From NCBI GenBank assembly GCA_958477465.1, contig CAUEFX010000083.1:1-14055 (forward strand): 14,055 nucleotides of DNA, written 5' to 3'. A program made the translations under genes and the position numbers. The DNA is from an uncultured Bacteroides sp. GTDB lineage: Bacteria; Bacteroidota; Bacteroidia; Bacteroidales; Bacteroidaceae. This document shows, one piece after another, positions 1-6,527 of this stretch (positions are counted from its first letter, which is position 1; each line of letters begins with the position of its first letter). The notes beneath the pieces are model-generated. The model had not been told where the DNA came from, ran no database searches, and saw only the letters and a list, made by a program, of their open reading frames with translations.

Positions 1-851
1 TGAACCAGTATATCCACCTGCTTTCATCAACGCCCATCTCCATGCCGACAGACCTGTGGGTGCCCGTAACCAGCAGAATCAAACCGATGCAGGCTCACCA
101 ATACTCATTGGGAAGTTATTACACAGGCCTGAAAGGATGGGAATTTTCCGTAGAAGGTTACTACAAGCAGATGCGTAATGTGCTGGAATATAAAGAAGGT
201 GTCAGTTTCTTAGGATCTTCTTCCGGCTGGGAAAACAAGGTGGAAATGGGAAAAGGACGCTCTATGGGAATAGAGTTCATGGTACAGAAAACGACTGGAA
301 AGACCACCGGATGGATAGCCTACACACTGGCGAAAAGCGATCGTAAGTTCTCTTCGGGCAGCATCAACAACGGCATACGGTTTCCCTATAAGTACGACCG
401 GAGACACAACCTCACCTTAGTAGCCAATCACCGGTTCAATAGCCGGATCGACATCGGAGCTTCCTGGATATTTGCTACCGGTGGAACAGCCACCATTCCC
501 GAAGAGGTGACGGCTGTAATCCGTCCCGAAGAAGATTTCGTCCGGCAAGAGGACTACGTGGAACGCCGCAACAACTACAGGCTTCCCGCCAGTCACCGCC
601 TCAACATAGGCGTCAACTTCAACAAAAAGACCAGACACGGTATCCGTACTTGGAACATCAGCATTTACAATGCCTACAATGCCATGAATCCAACCCTGCT
701 ATACAACAACAGTGGAAGCGGTAGATACGTCTATGTCTCCAATCTGGAAACCGGAGAAATCGAATATCAATACATACCCGGGAAGCGGAAAATAACGAAG
801 CTGACTCTATTGCCCTGTATCCCTTCCGTCACTTACACTTACAAATTCTAA
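1..851 (+). CDS. TonB-dependent outer-membrane receptor, C-terminal part (5' end outside window)
   Basis: The reading frame is open from base 3 to a TAA at 849-851, so this is the end of a gene that starts left of the window. About 282 residues are visible. They have the alternating polar/aromatic pattern of outer-membrane beta strands (for example YSLGSYYTGLKGWEFSVEGYY, read here as two strands) and the protein ends in YTYKF. A terminal aromatic residue is the usual signal for barrel assembly. The stretch IYNAYNAMNP near the C-terminus is familiar from Bacteroidota TonB-dependent receptors. The plug domain and TonB box are not in view, so the ligand cannot be judged. The next gene, a DUF4249 lipoprotein, starts within 5 bases, or 47 if a later start is used. 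Such receptor/DUF4249 pairs are common in Bacteroidota and suggest one operon with a surface lipoprotein partner. An internal ATG at 42 is not the true start. Confidence 0.88.
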   Translation, partial: NQYIHLLSSTPISMPTDLWVPVTSRIKPMQAHQYSLGSYYTGLKGWEFSVEGYYKQMRNVLEYKEGVSFLGSSSGWENKVEMGKGRSMGIEFMVQKTTGKTTGWIAYTLAKSDRKFSSGSINNGIRFPYKYDRRHNLTLVANHRFNSRIDIGASWIFATGGTATIPEEVTAVIRPEEDFVRQEDYVERRNNYRLPASHRLNIGVNFNKKTRHGIRTWNISIYNAYNAMNPTLLYNNSGSGRYVYVSNLETGEIEYQYIPGKRKITKLTLLPCIPSVTYTYKF

Positions 852-856
852 GCATT

Positions 857-919
857 ATGATAAAGAGAGAACACTTGATGATAAAGAGAAAATACTTGAT
901 GATAAGGAGAGAATACTTA
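857..919 (+). repeat. Three 21-bp in-frame tandem repeats at the start of the DUF4249 gene
   Basis: Units 857-877, 878-898 and 899-919 each begin with ATGATAA and encode MIKREHL, MIKRKYL and MIRREYL. Units 1 and 2 differ at two bases and unit 3 differs slightly more. Every unit carries its own ATG and a purine-rich AGAGA-like stretch that could serve as a ribosome-binding region for the next unit's ATG. The repeat is a multiple of three, so gain or loss of a unit keeps the frame and alters only the signal peptide n-region or the choice of start. Confidence 0.9.
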
Positions 920-1921
920 CCGCTGCTTTTTCTGCTGCCGGTATTCATCAGCAGTTGTGAGAATGAAATCATTTTTGACAAAGAGGCCAACCCACCCAAA
1001 CTGGTAATGAACGCACTCATCAATGCCGACAGTACGTACAATGTGCTCTATCTCAACAAAAGCGGGCAGACTGCAATCGGGCATGTCGCTGATGCCAGCG
1101 TAGAGGTCCGGGTGAACGGTGTATTGGTAGAGGCTCCGGAAGCATTGCCGACGTCCGAGGGGGAAGCCGGCTCCCTCCAGAAACGCTTCCTTATCAGTAC
1201 GAAGTTCCAACCCGGAGACCAAGTCCGCATCGACGCCATGACCGGAGACGGCGCCCATCATGCTTGGGCGGAAGTATCTGTTCCACAGCCACCGATGCCC
1301 ATCATACGGGTAGATACAGCAACCGTTTCGGTCAATGAGTACGACAATTACTATACCGACCGCCTGCGTTACCGCATCACATTCTCCGACCGCCCTGATC
1401 ATGCGAGGAATTATTATCGGCTTATTCTGGAACGTCGCTACACGGTCTACGCTACCGTCTTCAGTCCCGAACGGAAAGACACAGTACTTACCGGCCGGAA
1501 CGTTCGGATGCTCTCCCGCGAAGATGTAGTCCTTACCGACGGACACCCGTCCCTGTCGGGAAACGACAACGATCTGTTCGACCAAGTAGAAAACATCTAT
1601 GGAGTATTCGACAACAGCCGCTTTGCCGGACAAAGTTACACGATGACTGTTTATGCCGCAGGCTATGAAACGCGGCCGGTTCTTTCTACGCCTCATTCCC
1701 TCAGACGAGAAGTCAAGGAGTGCTACGTCCGGCTACTCAGTATCAACGAAACGGATTTTCTGTATTTCAAGGCGTTGAATCTGATCGACTCCGATGCGTA
1801 CGATGAAACCATGGAGCCGATTGTCTTCGCCAGCAATGTGCACGGAGGGCTCGGCATCGTGAGTATCAGCACAGAAACAAGCGCAAAGATTATCCTCACG
1901 GATAAGAAGTACGATGAATGA
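857..1921 (+). CDS. DUF4249-family lipoprotein, partner of the upstream TonB-dependent receptor
   Basis: 354 residues if started at 857. The N-terminus is a lipoprotein signal: a charged region, a hydrophobic run (PLLFLLPVFI) and a lipobox ending ISSC at Cys34. The residues after the cysteine (ENE) are acidic, a pattern associated with surface export of Bacteroidota lipoproteins. The mature start (PPKLVMNALINADSTYNVLYLNKSG) fits DUF4249, a family of beta-rich lipoproteins of unknown function found beside TonB-dependent receptors, and the end (NVHGGLGIVSI) also fits. Three in-frame ATGs at 857, 878 and 899 lie in a 21-bp tandem repeat. The start at 899 gives a 20-residue signal peptide of normal length, so it may be the real one. 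The role is inferred from the family and neighbour: capture or lid function for the receptor, ligand unknown. Confidence 0.85.
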   Translation: MIKREHLMIKRKYLMIRREYLPLLFLLPVFISSCENEIIFDKEANPPKLVMNALINADSTYNVLYLNKSGQTAIGHVADASVEVRVNGVLVEAPEALPTSEGEAGSLQKRFLISTKFQPGDQVRIDAMTGDGAHHAWAEVSVPQPPMPIIRVDTATVSVNEYDNYYTDRLRYRITFSDRPDHARNYYRLILERRYTVYATVFSPERKDTVLTGRNVRMLSREDVVLTDGHPSLSGNDNDLFDQVENIYGVFDNSRFAGQSYTMTVYAAGYETRPVLSTPHSLRREVKECYVRLLSINETDFLYFKALNLIDSDAYDETMEPIVFASNVHGGLGIVSISTETSAKIILTDKKYDE

Positions 1922-1935
1922 TGAAAAGAAAACAT

Positions 1936-1943
1936 TATCTTTG
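1936..1943 (+). promoter_or_regulatory. Probable Bacteroides -7 element for the LysO pair
   Basis: TATCTTTG matches the TAnnTTTG -7 consensus and lies 21 bases before the ATG at 1965, giving a leader of roughly 15 bases. No clear TTTG -33 element stands at the expected distance upstream, which would fall in the end of the DUF4249 gene. The call rests on the -7 match and its position. Confidence 0.5.
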
Positions 1944-1964
1944 CGGCCTTAAAGCACGGAAATC

Positions 1965-2246
1965 ATGTTTACTATTATCGGAATAATGCTCACGGGGATG
2001 CTCATCGGCTATCTGCTACGGAGCAAACGCCTTTTATGGATTCAGAAGGTAATCACTTTACTGATCTGGCTGCTGCTCTTTCTGCTGGGCATCGATGTAG
2101 GAGGAAACGGGAAAATCATCAACAGCCTGAATACCATCGGCGCGGAAGCTTTTGTCATCACACTCGCTGCCGTTGCCGGGAGCATACTGGCTGCGTGGGG
2201 ATTGTGGTATCTTATATATATAAGGAATAAGGAGGCGAGACCATGA
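1965..2246 (+). CDS. lysO: LysO-family lysine exporter, N-terminal subunit
   Basis: 93-residue membrane protein with about three hydrophobic segments (residues 2-18, 25-45 and 59-85). It corresponds to the N-terminal third of E. coli LysO (YbjE, about 299 residues), an inner-membrane L-lysine exporter of the Lys_export (DUF340) family. The pattern FLLGIDVGGN after the second segment parallels FFMGISLA in the E. coli protein. The TGA at 2244-2246 overlaps the ATG of the next gene (ATGA), which holds the rest of the family, so the two halves are probably translationally coupled and assemble together. The combined length, 293 residues, is close to single-chain LysO. Lysine as substrate is taken from the family, not shown here. 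Confidence 0.8.
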   Translation: MFTIIGIMLTGMLIGYLLRSKRLLWIQKVITLLIWLLLFLLGIDVGGNGKIINSLNTIGAEAFVITLAAVAGSILAAWGLWYLIYIRNKEARP

Positions 2247-2845
2247 AAGGAAGCCTCATAATCGTTTCATTCTTTATCGCAGGCACCCTTTGTGGGTTGT
2301 ATCATCTGATTCCGTATGACTTTACTCACAGTGACCTGAGTTATTATGCCCTGTGTGGTTTGATGTTCTGTGTCGGAATCAGTATCGGCAACGATCCGAA
2401 TACCTTGAAGAGTTTCCGCTCGCTCAATCCGCGGTTGCTCTTTCTGCCTGTGATGACGATATTAGGCACATTGGCGGGATGCGCCGTTGCCAGTCTGCTC
2501 CTCCCCCACCGCTCGGCTGCGGATTGTATGGCGGTAGGTGCCGGATTCGGTTATTATTCCCTCTCCAGCATCTTCATCACCGAATATAAAGGGGCGGAAC
2601 TGGGAACGATTGCCTTGCTATCGAACATTCTTCGTGAAATCATAACCCTGTTGGGCGCCTCATTCCTTGTGAAGTATTTCGGCCGGCTGGCTCCCATCTC
2701 CGTGGGCGGTGCCACCACCATGGATACTACCCTGCCCATCATTACCCGCTGCTGCGGAAAAGAATTTGTTATCATTTCCATTTTTCATGGCTTTATTGTA
2801 GACTTCAGCGTCCCTTTCCTTGTGACATTATTCTGTTCTATATAG
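2243..2845 (+). CDS. lysO: LysO-family lysine exporter, C-terminal subunit
   Basis: 200-residue membrane protein matching the C-terminal two thirds of E. coli LysO. Recognisable stretches are CVGISIGND with TLKSFRSLNPR, GFGYYSLSSIFITE, SNILREIITLL, GGATTMDTTLPII and FHGFIVDFSVPFLV. Each has a close counterpart in the E. coli protein (GFGWYSLSGILLTE, NDLARELIAIM, GATSMDFTLPVL, VHGFILSLLVPIL). The conserved polar residues in these membrane segments are intact. It starts with a 4-base overlap (ATGA) with the 93-residue N-terminal piece. Its likely role is export of excess lysine and toxic analogues across the inner membrane together with that piece. Confidence 0.85.
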   Translation: MKGSLIIVSFFIAGTLCGLYHLIPYDFTHSDLSYYALCGLMFCVGISIGNDPNTLKSFRSLNPRLLFLPVMTILGTLAGCAVASLLLPHRSAADCMAVGAGFGYYSLSSIFITEYKGAELGTIALLSNILREIITLLGASFLVKYFGRLAPISVGGATTMDTTLPIITRCCGKEFVIISIFHGFIVDFSVPFLVTLFCSI

Positions 2846-2953
2846 AGAATATGTTTCAAATAGATTACATTTTAGGCAGAATCTCCTACTTTTTAATGCC
2901 CATTTATTGATATACATCAATTAATGCAGGTATAATATACATTTTATCCTCGT

Positions 2954-2989
2954 TTTGTTTTTATGCTATAAAACATATTTCTATATTTG
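2954..2989 (+). promoter_or_regulatory. Promoter of the small secreted protein gene
   Basis: TATATTTG at 2982-2989 matches the TAnnTTTG -7 consensus exactly. A TTTG at 2954-2957 could be the -33 element, but the 24-base gap is longer than the usual 19-21. Transcription would start near 2995, giving an unusually long leader of about 138 bases before the ATG at 3133. Confidence 0.55.
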
Positions 2990-3007
2990 CACAGGTAAAA
3001 AGAAAGA

Positions 3008-3019
3008 TTAAGCGCTTAA
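3008..3019. other. Perfect 12-bp palindrome TTAAGCGCTTAA in the leader
   Basis: A complete dyad sits about 12 bases downstream of the predicted transcription start. A palindrome here could be an operator for a dimeric repressor or form a short hairpin with no real loop. No function is assigned. Confidence 0.4.
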
Positions 3020-3045
3020 CTCTATTTTCAATAGGTATTAGATTT

Positions 3046-3111
3046 GTTTTTAAGGTTAGTTTTTAGGATTAGTTTTTAGGATTGTTTTTTTAGGATTAGT
3101 TTTTAGGTATA
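3046..3111 (+). repeat. Five tandem GTTTTTAGGATTA-type repeats in the 5' leader
   Basis: Consecutive units of 12-15 bases start at 3046, 3059, 3072, 3084 and 3099. The consensus is GTTTTTAGGATTA. The first unit carries AAGGTTA, the fourth has two extra T, and the last ends AGGTATA. The array ends 21 bases before the start codon. In addition, TAGGTATTA occurs at 3032-3040 and again at 3125-3133, where it runs into the start codon, so the array is framed by copies of the putative ribosome-binding region. A tandem AGG-rich leader could bind an RNA-binding protein or modulate ribosome loading. This is inference. Confidence 0.8.
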
Positions 3112-3132
3112 ACAATTAAAAAAGTAGGTATT

Positions 3133-3489
3133 ATGAAAAGAACAGGATTAACATTCGTGGCAGCACTCTGCCTGGCTGCTACGAGTTTTGCAGCAGGAAA
3201 TCAACCTACGACTGCAAAATGGGAAGGAAACATCAACGTAAATAAGTTGAGTAAGTATCTGAATTTAGATTCAGAACAAAGTGAAGAGGTTTCCAATATC
3301 TGTGAATATTTCACAGTACAGATGGAACGTGCCAATGTAGCCAGAAAAGACAAGGAAACAAAATTGCACGATGCCGTTTATGGAAATCTGAAATTGATGA
3401 AAAGAACACTCACCAATGAACAGTATGCCAAATATGCAGCTTTACTGAACATTACTTTAAAGAATAAAGGCATTGAAGTGAGCAAGTAA
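3133..3489 (+). CDS. Small secreted (periplasmic) alpha-helical protein, Spy/CpxP-like organisation
   Basis: 118 residues. It begins with a clear signal peptide (MKRTGLTFVAALCLAATSFA, cleavage probably after Ala20 or 21 in SFAAGN) with no lipobox cysteine, so the mature protein of about 97 residues is periplasmic or secreted. The mature part is charged and helical. Near its C-terminus LTNEQYAKYAALLNITL resembles the LTxxQ-type repeat of Spy/CpxP-like periplasmic proteins, and LNLDSEQSEEV looks like a first copy of the same pattern. Such small proteins are frequent in Bacteroides and mostly uncharacterised. The gene has its own promoter, a long repeat-containing leader and a hairpin 27 bases after the stop, so it is probably monocistronic and possibly strongly expressed. 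A stress or chaperone role is only suggested by the fold resemblance. Confidence 0.75.
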   Translation: MKRTGLTFVAALCLAATSFAAGNQPTTAKWEGNINVNKLSKYLNLDSEQSEEVSNICEYFTVQMERANVARKDKETKLHDAVYGNLKLMKRTLTNEQYAKYAALLNITLKNKGIEVSK

Positions 3490-3515
3490 ATCCGATGAAT
3501 ACATAAATGTGGAAT

Positions 3516-3587
3516 AGAGGGTGCAAGAGCCCTCTTACGAATGAAATCGCCCCTGTTACAGACAATCTGTGGCAGGGGTGATTTCAT
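3516..3587. terminator. Two-hairpin module between convergent genes
   Basis: A small hairpin at 3516-3535 (AGAGGG pairing with CCCTCT) is followed by a large one at 3541-3587. In the large one ATGAAATC pairs with GATTTCAT, GCCCCTG pairs with CAGGGGT through one G-T pair, and an inner ACAGA/TCTGT stem closes a CAA loop. It lies between the secreted-protein gene (+) and the Smr gene (-), so it probably terminates or stabilises both transcripts. There is no strong T-run after it. A related module occurs at 6528-6593. Confidence 0.7.
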
Positions 3588-3595
3588 AATGAGAC

Positions 3596-4645
3596 TTAAC
3601 GGATAGTTACCAGTGTGGCCCCAAAACCATATTCCTGAAAAGAGGCATCCTGATAACGGCAAGTGCTGTATTTACGCTTCAACTCATCGATCAGGGCTTT
3701 GCGGAGCACACCGTCGCCCTTACCGTGAATGAAGACAATTTTCTGTTCGCGTTTCTTCTTATACTGCTCCATCACCTCACGGAACTTATCCAACTGATAA
3801 TTCAGCATCTCGGCGTTGCTCATGCCGCGGGTGTCATCCAGCAGTTCATTGATATGCAGGTCTATCTCCACAATGCCATTCGAACCGCCCCGTTTCACAA
3901 TCGGCTGCGATTTAGGCTTCTCCAGATCCTTTTTCTGCAACAGAGCCACCTGTATCTCTTCGGCCGAAACATATACCTGCTTAGCCGGAGCATCATTCGT
4001 TACAATGTCATAAATCAATGCCGGTTCTTCAAAGAAATCCGATTCGCGGAAAGTATGCAACTTATAAAACTTCACCGTATCGATGCGGAGTTCCACACTG
4101 ACTGCCGGCTTCACGGAGAAAGTCTTGCTGTCTTTAAAAGCGACAAACTGTATGGAGACATGTTCCAACTCGTTCAATACGTCTTTGGCAAAATCCTCAA
4201 GAAGCAGTTTCGTATTAGGCTCTGCCAATCCGTGAGAACGGGTTTTCCAAGCCTTGCCCTCGGCGCTGAGGTAAGTGTAATAAAGATAATAATTACTATC
4301 ATTCACCAAATAAGCCTCGAAAGTAGTACTGCTGATCGCCTTGACATCTTCGGGCACAAAAGCCAGGAAAACATTCAGCGTATCCCCACCACGCATTTCC
4401 GGTTGACGCTGCAAAGCAGGCATTTCCGGTTTGACAGGCTTGACAGGCTCTTCTTGTTTGGGAGCAGCCGCCGGTTTTCTTTTCAGGTTATAGTCATCCG
4501 TATCGATCACTACACACTCACGAACCTGCATCGGGATGTCAAACCCGTCTGCATCCTCCACCAATACAATATCTTTTCCTTGGAAACCTTTCACAATTCC
4601 CCCACCCACTTCACTAAGGAAGCGCACTTTATCACCTATTTTCAT
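3596..4645 (-). CDS. DUF2027 and Smr domain protein
   Basis: 349 residues, cytoplasmic. Residues 1-50 (MKIGDKVRFLSEVGGGIVKG, then KDIVLVEDADGFDIP) form a small SH3/KOW-like beta module. A Pro/Lys linker covers about 57-85. Residues 90-235 are a beta-rich middle domain typical of the Bacteroidota DUF2027 family. The C-terminal 90 residues are an Smr domain with IDLHI at 261-265 and HGKGDGVLR at 307-315, matching the LDLHG and HGKG motifs of the family. Smr domains of MutS2 and related proteins are nucleases that act on DNA or RNA, and recent work on MutS2/SmrB links some to collided ribosomes. Here no MutS or ATPase part is present. The gene is divergent from queA across a 68-base region with two facing -7 elements. 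Function in detail is unknown. Confidence 0.85.
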   Translation of the reverse strand: MKIGDKVRFLSEVGGGIVKGFQGKDIVLVEDADGFDIPMQVRECVVIDTDDYNLKRKPAAAPKQEEPVKPVKPEMPALQRQPEMRGGDTLNVFLAFVPEDVKAISSTTFEAYLVNDSNYYLYYTYLSAEGKAWKTRSHGLAEPNTKLLLEDFAKDVLNELEHVSIQFVAFKDSKTFSVKPAVSVELRIDTVKFYKLHTFRESDFFEEPALIYDIVTNDAPAKQVYVSAEEIQVALLQKKDLEKPKSQPIVKRGGSNGIVEIDLHINELLDDTRGMSNAEMLNYQLDKFREVMEQYKKKREQKIVFIHGKGDGVLRKALIDELKRKYSTCRYQDASFQEYGFGATLVTIR

Positions 4646-4651
4646 TTTTCC

Positions 4652-4684
4652 ATTTACAATTTACCGTTTACAAACTACAATTTA
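4652..4684. repeat. Short degenerate TTTACAA repeats before the Smr gene
   Basis: ATTTACAA, then TTTACCG, TTTACAA and CTACAATTTA follow one another directly upstream of the Smr start codon. Strings of this kind are a common low-complexity element in Bacteroides intergenic DNA. They lie in the predicted leader of the Smr transcript. Confidence 0.5.
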
Positions 4685-4687
4685 GGG

Positions 4688-4695
4688 CAAATATA
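4688..4695 (-). promoter_or_regulatory. -7 element of the Smr gene promoter
   Basis: On the minus strand the octamer reads TATATTTG, an exact TAnnTTTG match, 42 bases upstream of the Smr start codon. No clear TTTG -33 box is visible at the expected distance. It lies two bases from the queA -7 element on the other strand. Confidence 0.55.
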
Positions 4696-4697
4696 GT

Positions 4698-4705
4698 TAC
4701 TTTTG
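4698..4705 (+). promoter_or_regulatory. -7 element of the queA promoter
   Basis: TACTTTTG matches TAnnTTTG. Transcription would begin about 4711, only a few bases before the first ATG at 4714 and about 15 before the second at 4726, which bears on the choice of start. No good -33 box is seen upstream. Confidence 0.55.
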
Positions 4706-4713
4706 CGAACGCA

Positions 4714-5946
4714 ATGAAAGAAAAAATGAAAGAAAACCCTAAACATATCCATATTAGCGAATATAACTATCCGCTGCCGGAAGAACGCATCGCCAAATTT
4801 CCTCTTCCCGTACGCGACCGGTCGAAACTGCTCGTGTATCGCCAAGGTGAAATAACCGAAGACGTATTTACCTCGCTTCCCGAATACCTTGCCGAAGACA
4901 GCCTGATGATATTCAACAATACGAAAGTCATCCAGGCCCGCCTCCACTTCCGTAAAGAGACAGGTGCGCTGATAGAGGTATTTTGCCTCGAGCCTATACA
5001 ACCGAATGACTATGCACTGAACTTCCAGCAAACGGAGCATGCGGCATGGCTCTGCATGATCGGTAACCTGAAGAAATGGAAAGAGGGTCCGCTCCATAGA
5101 GAACTGACGGTAAAAGGGCATCCGCTCACACTGACCGCCACACGTGGCGAATGCCGGGGAACGAGCCACTGGGTAGACTTTTCATGGAACAATCCCGAAG
5201 TTACCTTTGCCGATATCTTAGAGGTTTTCGGAGAGTTGCCCATCCCACCCTACCTGAACCGGGAGACTCAGGAAAGCGACAAGGAGACCTATCAGACGGT
5301 ATATTCCAAAATAAAGGGCTCCGTGGCCGCCCCGACGGCAGGACTTCATTTTACTCCGCGGGTACTGGATGCTCTCCGGGAAAAAGGCATCGACCTGGAA
5401 GAACTGACCTTGCACGTAGGTGCAGGCACATTCAAGCCGGTAAAAAGCGAAGAGATCGAAGGACACGAAATGCATACGGAGTATATTTCCGTCTCGCGCC
5501 AGACTATCCGGAAACTGATCGACCATAATGCCTGTGCCATTGCCGTAGGAACGACCTCGGTACGTACGTTGGAAAGCCTGTATCACATCGGGGTAACCCT
5601 GGCTACCCATCCGCAGGCAACGGAAAAGGAGCTACACGTACGCCAATGGCAACCTTACGAGGCACACGATGAGATTCCGCCGGTCACGGCACTTCAGAAG
5701 ATACTGGATTATCTCGACCGGAACGGCATGGAAACTCTGCATACCAGTACACAGATCATCATCGCCCCCGGATACGACTATAAGATAGTGAAAGCCATGG
5801 TTACCAATTTCCATCAGCCGCAAAGCACCCTGCTACTTTTGGTATCGGCGTTTGTGAAAGGAAACTGGCGGGCGATATACGACTATGCCTTGAGTCATGA
5901 TTTCCGTTTTCTGAGTTACGGAGATTCGTCCTTGCTGATTCCATAA
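4714..5946 (+). CDS. queA: S-adenosylmethionine:tRNA ribosyltransferase-isomerase
   Basis: QueA transfers and isomerises the ribosyl group of S-adenosylmethionine onto preQ1 in tRNA, making epoxyqueuosine, a late step of queuosine synthesis for GUN anticodons. The family signatures are present: IFNNTKVIQARL at about 66-77, GELPIPPYL at 173-181, KGSVAAPTAGLHF at 201-213, HVGAGTF at 234-240, GHEMHTE at 250-256, AVGTTSVRTLES at 277-288 and MVTNFHQPQSTLLLLV near the C-terminus. At 410 residues it is longer than the 356-residue E. coli enzyme, as is usual in Bacteroidota. Two starts are possible: ATG 4714 would be nearly leaderless given the -7 element at 4698-4705, while ATG 4726 (MKENPKHI) gives a leader of about 15 bases. 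A Nudix gene follows after 50 bases on the same strand. Confidence 0.95.
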   Translation: MKEKMKENPKHIHISEYNYPLPEERIAKFPLPVRDRSKLLVYRQGEITEDVFTSLPEYLAEDSLMIFNNTKVIQARLHFRKETGALIEVFCLEPIQPNDYALNFQQTEHAAWLCMIGNLKKWKEGPLHRELTVKGHPLTLTATRGECRGTSHWVDFSWNNPEVTFADILEVFGELPIPPYLNRETQESDKETYQTVYSKIKGSVAAPTAGLHFTPRVLDALREKGIDLEELTLHVGAGTFKPVKSEEIEGHEMHTEYISVSRQTIRKLIDHNACAIAVGTTSVRTLESLYHIGVTLATHPQATEKELHVRQWQPYEAHDEIPPVTALQKILDYLDRNGMETLHTSTQIIIAPGYDYKIVKAMVTNFHQPQSTLLLLVSAFVKGNWRAIYDYALSHDFRFLSYGDSSLLIP

Positions 5947-5996
5947 CGATGTTGATGCCGATTCAAGACGAACCAAACATTTAAAAGACAACAAAG

Positions 5997-6506
5997 ATGC
6001 AAAGCGATAACAACGAAGAGATGTTCCCCATTGTAGATGAAGAAGGGAACATCATTGCCGCCGCCACCCGTGGAGAATGCCATAACGGCAGCAAACTGCT
6101 CCACCCGGTCATACACCTGCATGTTTTCAACAGCCAAGGAGAGCTCTATCTGCAGAAACGTCCGGATTGGAAAGACATACAACCGGGAAAATGGGACACC
6201 GCTGTAGGAGGCCATATCGACTTGGGAGAGAGCGTGGACATTGCCCTCAGACGCGAAACACGGGAAGAATTGGGCATCACGGATTTTACACCGGAAAGGT
6301 TGACCAGTTATGTCTTTGAATCTGCCCGCGAACGGGAGCTTGTCTTTGTACACAAAACCATATACGACGGAGAGATACAACCCAGCGACGAGCTGGACGG
6401 CGGGCGCTTCTGGAGCCTGGAAGAGATAAAGGAAAATCTGGGGAAAGGTGTGTTTACTCCGAATTTTGAAGGAGAGATAGAGAAGGTCGTTGCACTTCCC
6501 CAATAA
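5997..6506 (+). CDS. Nudix hydrolase (IDI-like/YfcD-type subgroup)
   Basis: 169 residues with a complete Nudix box at 72-94: G72-x5-E78-x7-R86-E87-x2-E90-E91-x-G93-I94, so the metal-binding glutamates are intact. The preceding HLHVFNSQGELYLQKR strand and the ESADRE-like FESARERELVFVHKTIYDG region resemble the isopentenyl-diphosphate isomerase-like Nudix subgroup that includes E. coli YfcD. The protein is too short and lacks clear features of a true isopentenyl isomerase, so it is best called a hydrolase of a nucleoside-diphosphate-linked compound with unknown substrate. It lies 50 bases after queA without an obvious promoter of its own, and probably shares its transcript. A strong hairpin follows. 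Confidence 0.88.
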   Translation: MQSDNNEEMFPIVDEEGNIIAAATRGECHNGSKLLHPVIHLHVFNSQGELYLQKRPDWKDIQPGKWDTAVGGHIDLGESVDIALRRETREELGITDFTPERLTSYVFESARERELVFVHKTIYDGEIQPSDELDGGRFWSLEEIKENLGKGVFTPNFEGEIEKVVALPQ

Positions 6507-6527
6507 TAATGTGCCTATTCACGTAAA

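Noticed and set aside
917..1696. 259-codon open frame antisense to the DUF4249 gene
   Set aside because: Composition is not protein-like, there is no signal or motif, and it lies entirely opposite a recognisable lipoprotein gene. It is a shadow of G/C-rich codon usage.
1965..2846. LysO split as a frameshift pseudogene or sequencing error
   Set aside because: Each half has a proper start, and the second begins with a sensible membrane segment at an ATGA overlap. The total length matches the family, so a genuine two-gene form is more likely, although close relatives should be compared.
3046..3111. Leader repeats as a CRISPR array, telomere-like tract or G-quadruplex
   Set aside because: Units are directly adjacent without spacers, and the G runs are only two bases long with 11-13 base gaps, too long for a stable quadruplex.
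3725..4696. 323-codon open frame on the plus strand opposite the Smr gene
   Set aside because: The opposite strand has a complete protein with DUF2027 and Smr motifs and its own -7 element. This frame is rich in His, Phe and Ile without a domain pattern and ends in the TTTACAA repeat.
5916..6503. 195-codon minus-strand frame over the Nudix gene
   Set aside because: The plus strand has an exact Nudix box; the antisense frame has no recognisable feature.
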